DNA from: Terfezia claveryi
Lineage: Eukaryota; Ascomycota; Pezizomycetes; Pezizales; Pezizaceae
DNA length: 16,756 bases
Assembly (NCBI GenBank): GCA_015179025.1
Contig: WHUX01000624.1
Location: forward strand, 1 to 16,756
Reading direction: 5' to 3'
The translations under genes were made by a program, and so were the position numbers. The notes beneath the pieces were generated by a model. It saw nothing but the letters and a program-made list of their open reading frames with translations. It did no database searches and was not told the origin of the DNA. Shown in pieces: positions 16,476 through 16,756 of this stretch; the first letter of the stretch is position 1, and every line of letters starts with the position of its first letter.

Positions 16476-16705
16476 AAGGTTCTTGTCCGCAAGAACCTAA
16501 TTGATTATGCAATTAGAATCATTATTGTTACTAACAACAATGGATGGGGCTTGAGGACCAGTCCTCATATACGACAGCCAAAACATAGCTGTGTATGTCT
16601 CATTGCACCCCTGGGACAATATGGCATAAGAAATACAAGTAAAACAAAAACGTAAAGATAATTCAAAAAACCTAATGCCAAATAATAGGAAAAAAAGAAA
16701 AATCT

Positions 16706-16756
16706 TTACAGGATAACATTAGGGTCCCCAGGCTTACGAGGATTATCCAGATGGAA
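16706..16756 (-). CDS. C-terminal end of a pol-like frame (partial)
   Basis: Sixteen codons enter from the right edge and end at a TAA (16706-16708). They encode FHLDNPRKPGDPNVIL, which resembles the tail of gypsy Pol after the chromodomain or integrase C-end, where FHxxNPxKP-like endings are common. Its place about 230 bases upstream of a purine tract and LTR start supports this. The piece is too short for certainty. The interval 16476-16705 has no supported gene. Confidence 0.4.
   Translation of the reverse strand, partial: FHLDNPRKPGDPNVIL

Overview
The window looks like a gene-poor, transposon-packed stretch of a eukaryotic, most likely filamentous fungal (probably ascomycete) nuclear genome. 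It holds at least four LTR-retrotransposon units, all on the minus strand, set in AT-rich, repeat-rich DNA. I found no convincing host gene, rRNA, tRNA, CRISPR array or bacterial operon. The fungal call rests on the type of the Ty3/gypsy Gag-Pol remnant, whose damage looks like G:C-to-A:T mutation (RIP-like), and on the Ty1/copia organisation. It is inference from sequence style, not from a search.

Layout from left to right. (1) 1-1950: the 5' part of an LTR retrotransposon. It has a probable LTR (1213-1950), a leader, and an uninterrupted Gag-like frame starting at 912 and running off the left edge. (2) 1951-5822: an old Ty3/gypsy element with a probable 5' LTR (5567-5822), capsid, nucleocapsid, protease and the first half of reverse transcriptase. 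All of it lies in one frame, broken by at least seven stop codons and with no clear frameshift. The reverse transcriptase is cut at 1950/1951 by element 1, so the two are nested. (3) 5823-7791: non-coding DNA with TA-rich and 12-bp tandem repeats and a family of palindromes built around ACCGGT. (4) 7792-13233: a complete Ty1/copia element with 526-bp LTRs identical as read, a perfect 5-bp target duplication, a purine tract, and a primer-binding site that matches the anticodon half of a tRNA-Met rather than a tRNA 3' end. Its gag-pol carries two frame breaks and one stop codon. (5) 13234-14992: non-coding DNA with a tandem array of about 117-123-bp units (14061 to about 14800). (6) 14993-16756: the 3' end of a further minus-strand LTR element, with a possible long LTR, a purine tract and the last codons of a pol-like frame at the right edge.

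The genes act together only within each element: Gag forms the particle, protease matures it, reverse transcriptase and RNase H copy the RNA, and integrase inserts the cDNA. The most informative points are the half-tRNA primer site, the contrast between identical LTRs and a broken coding region in the copia element, and the mutation pattern of the gypsy remnant.
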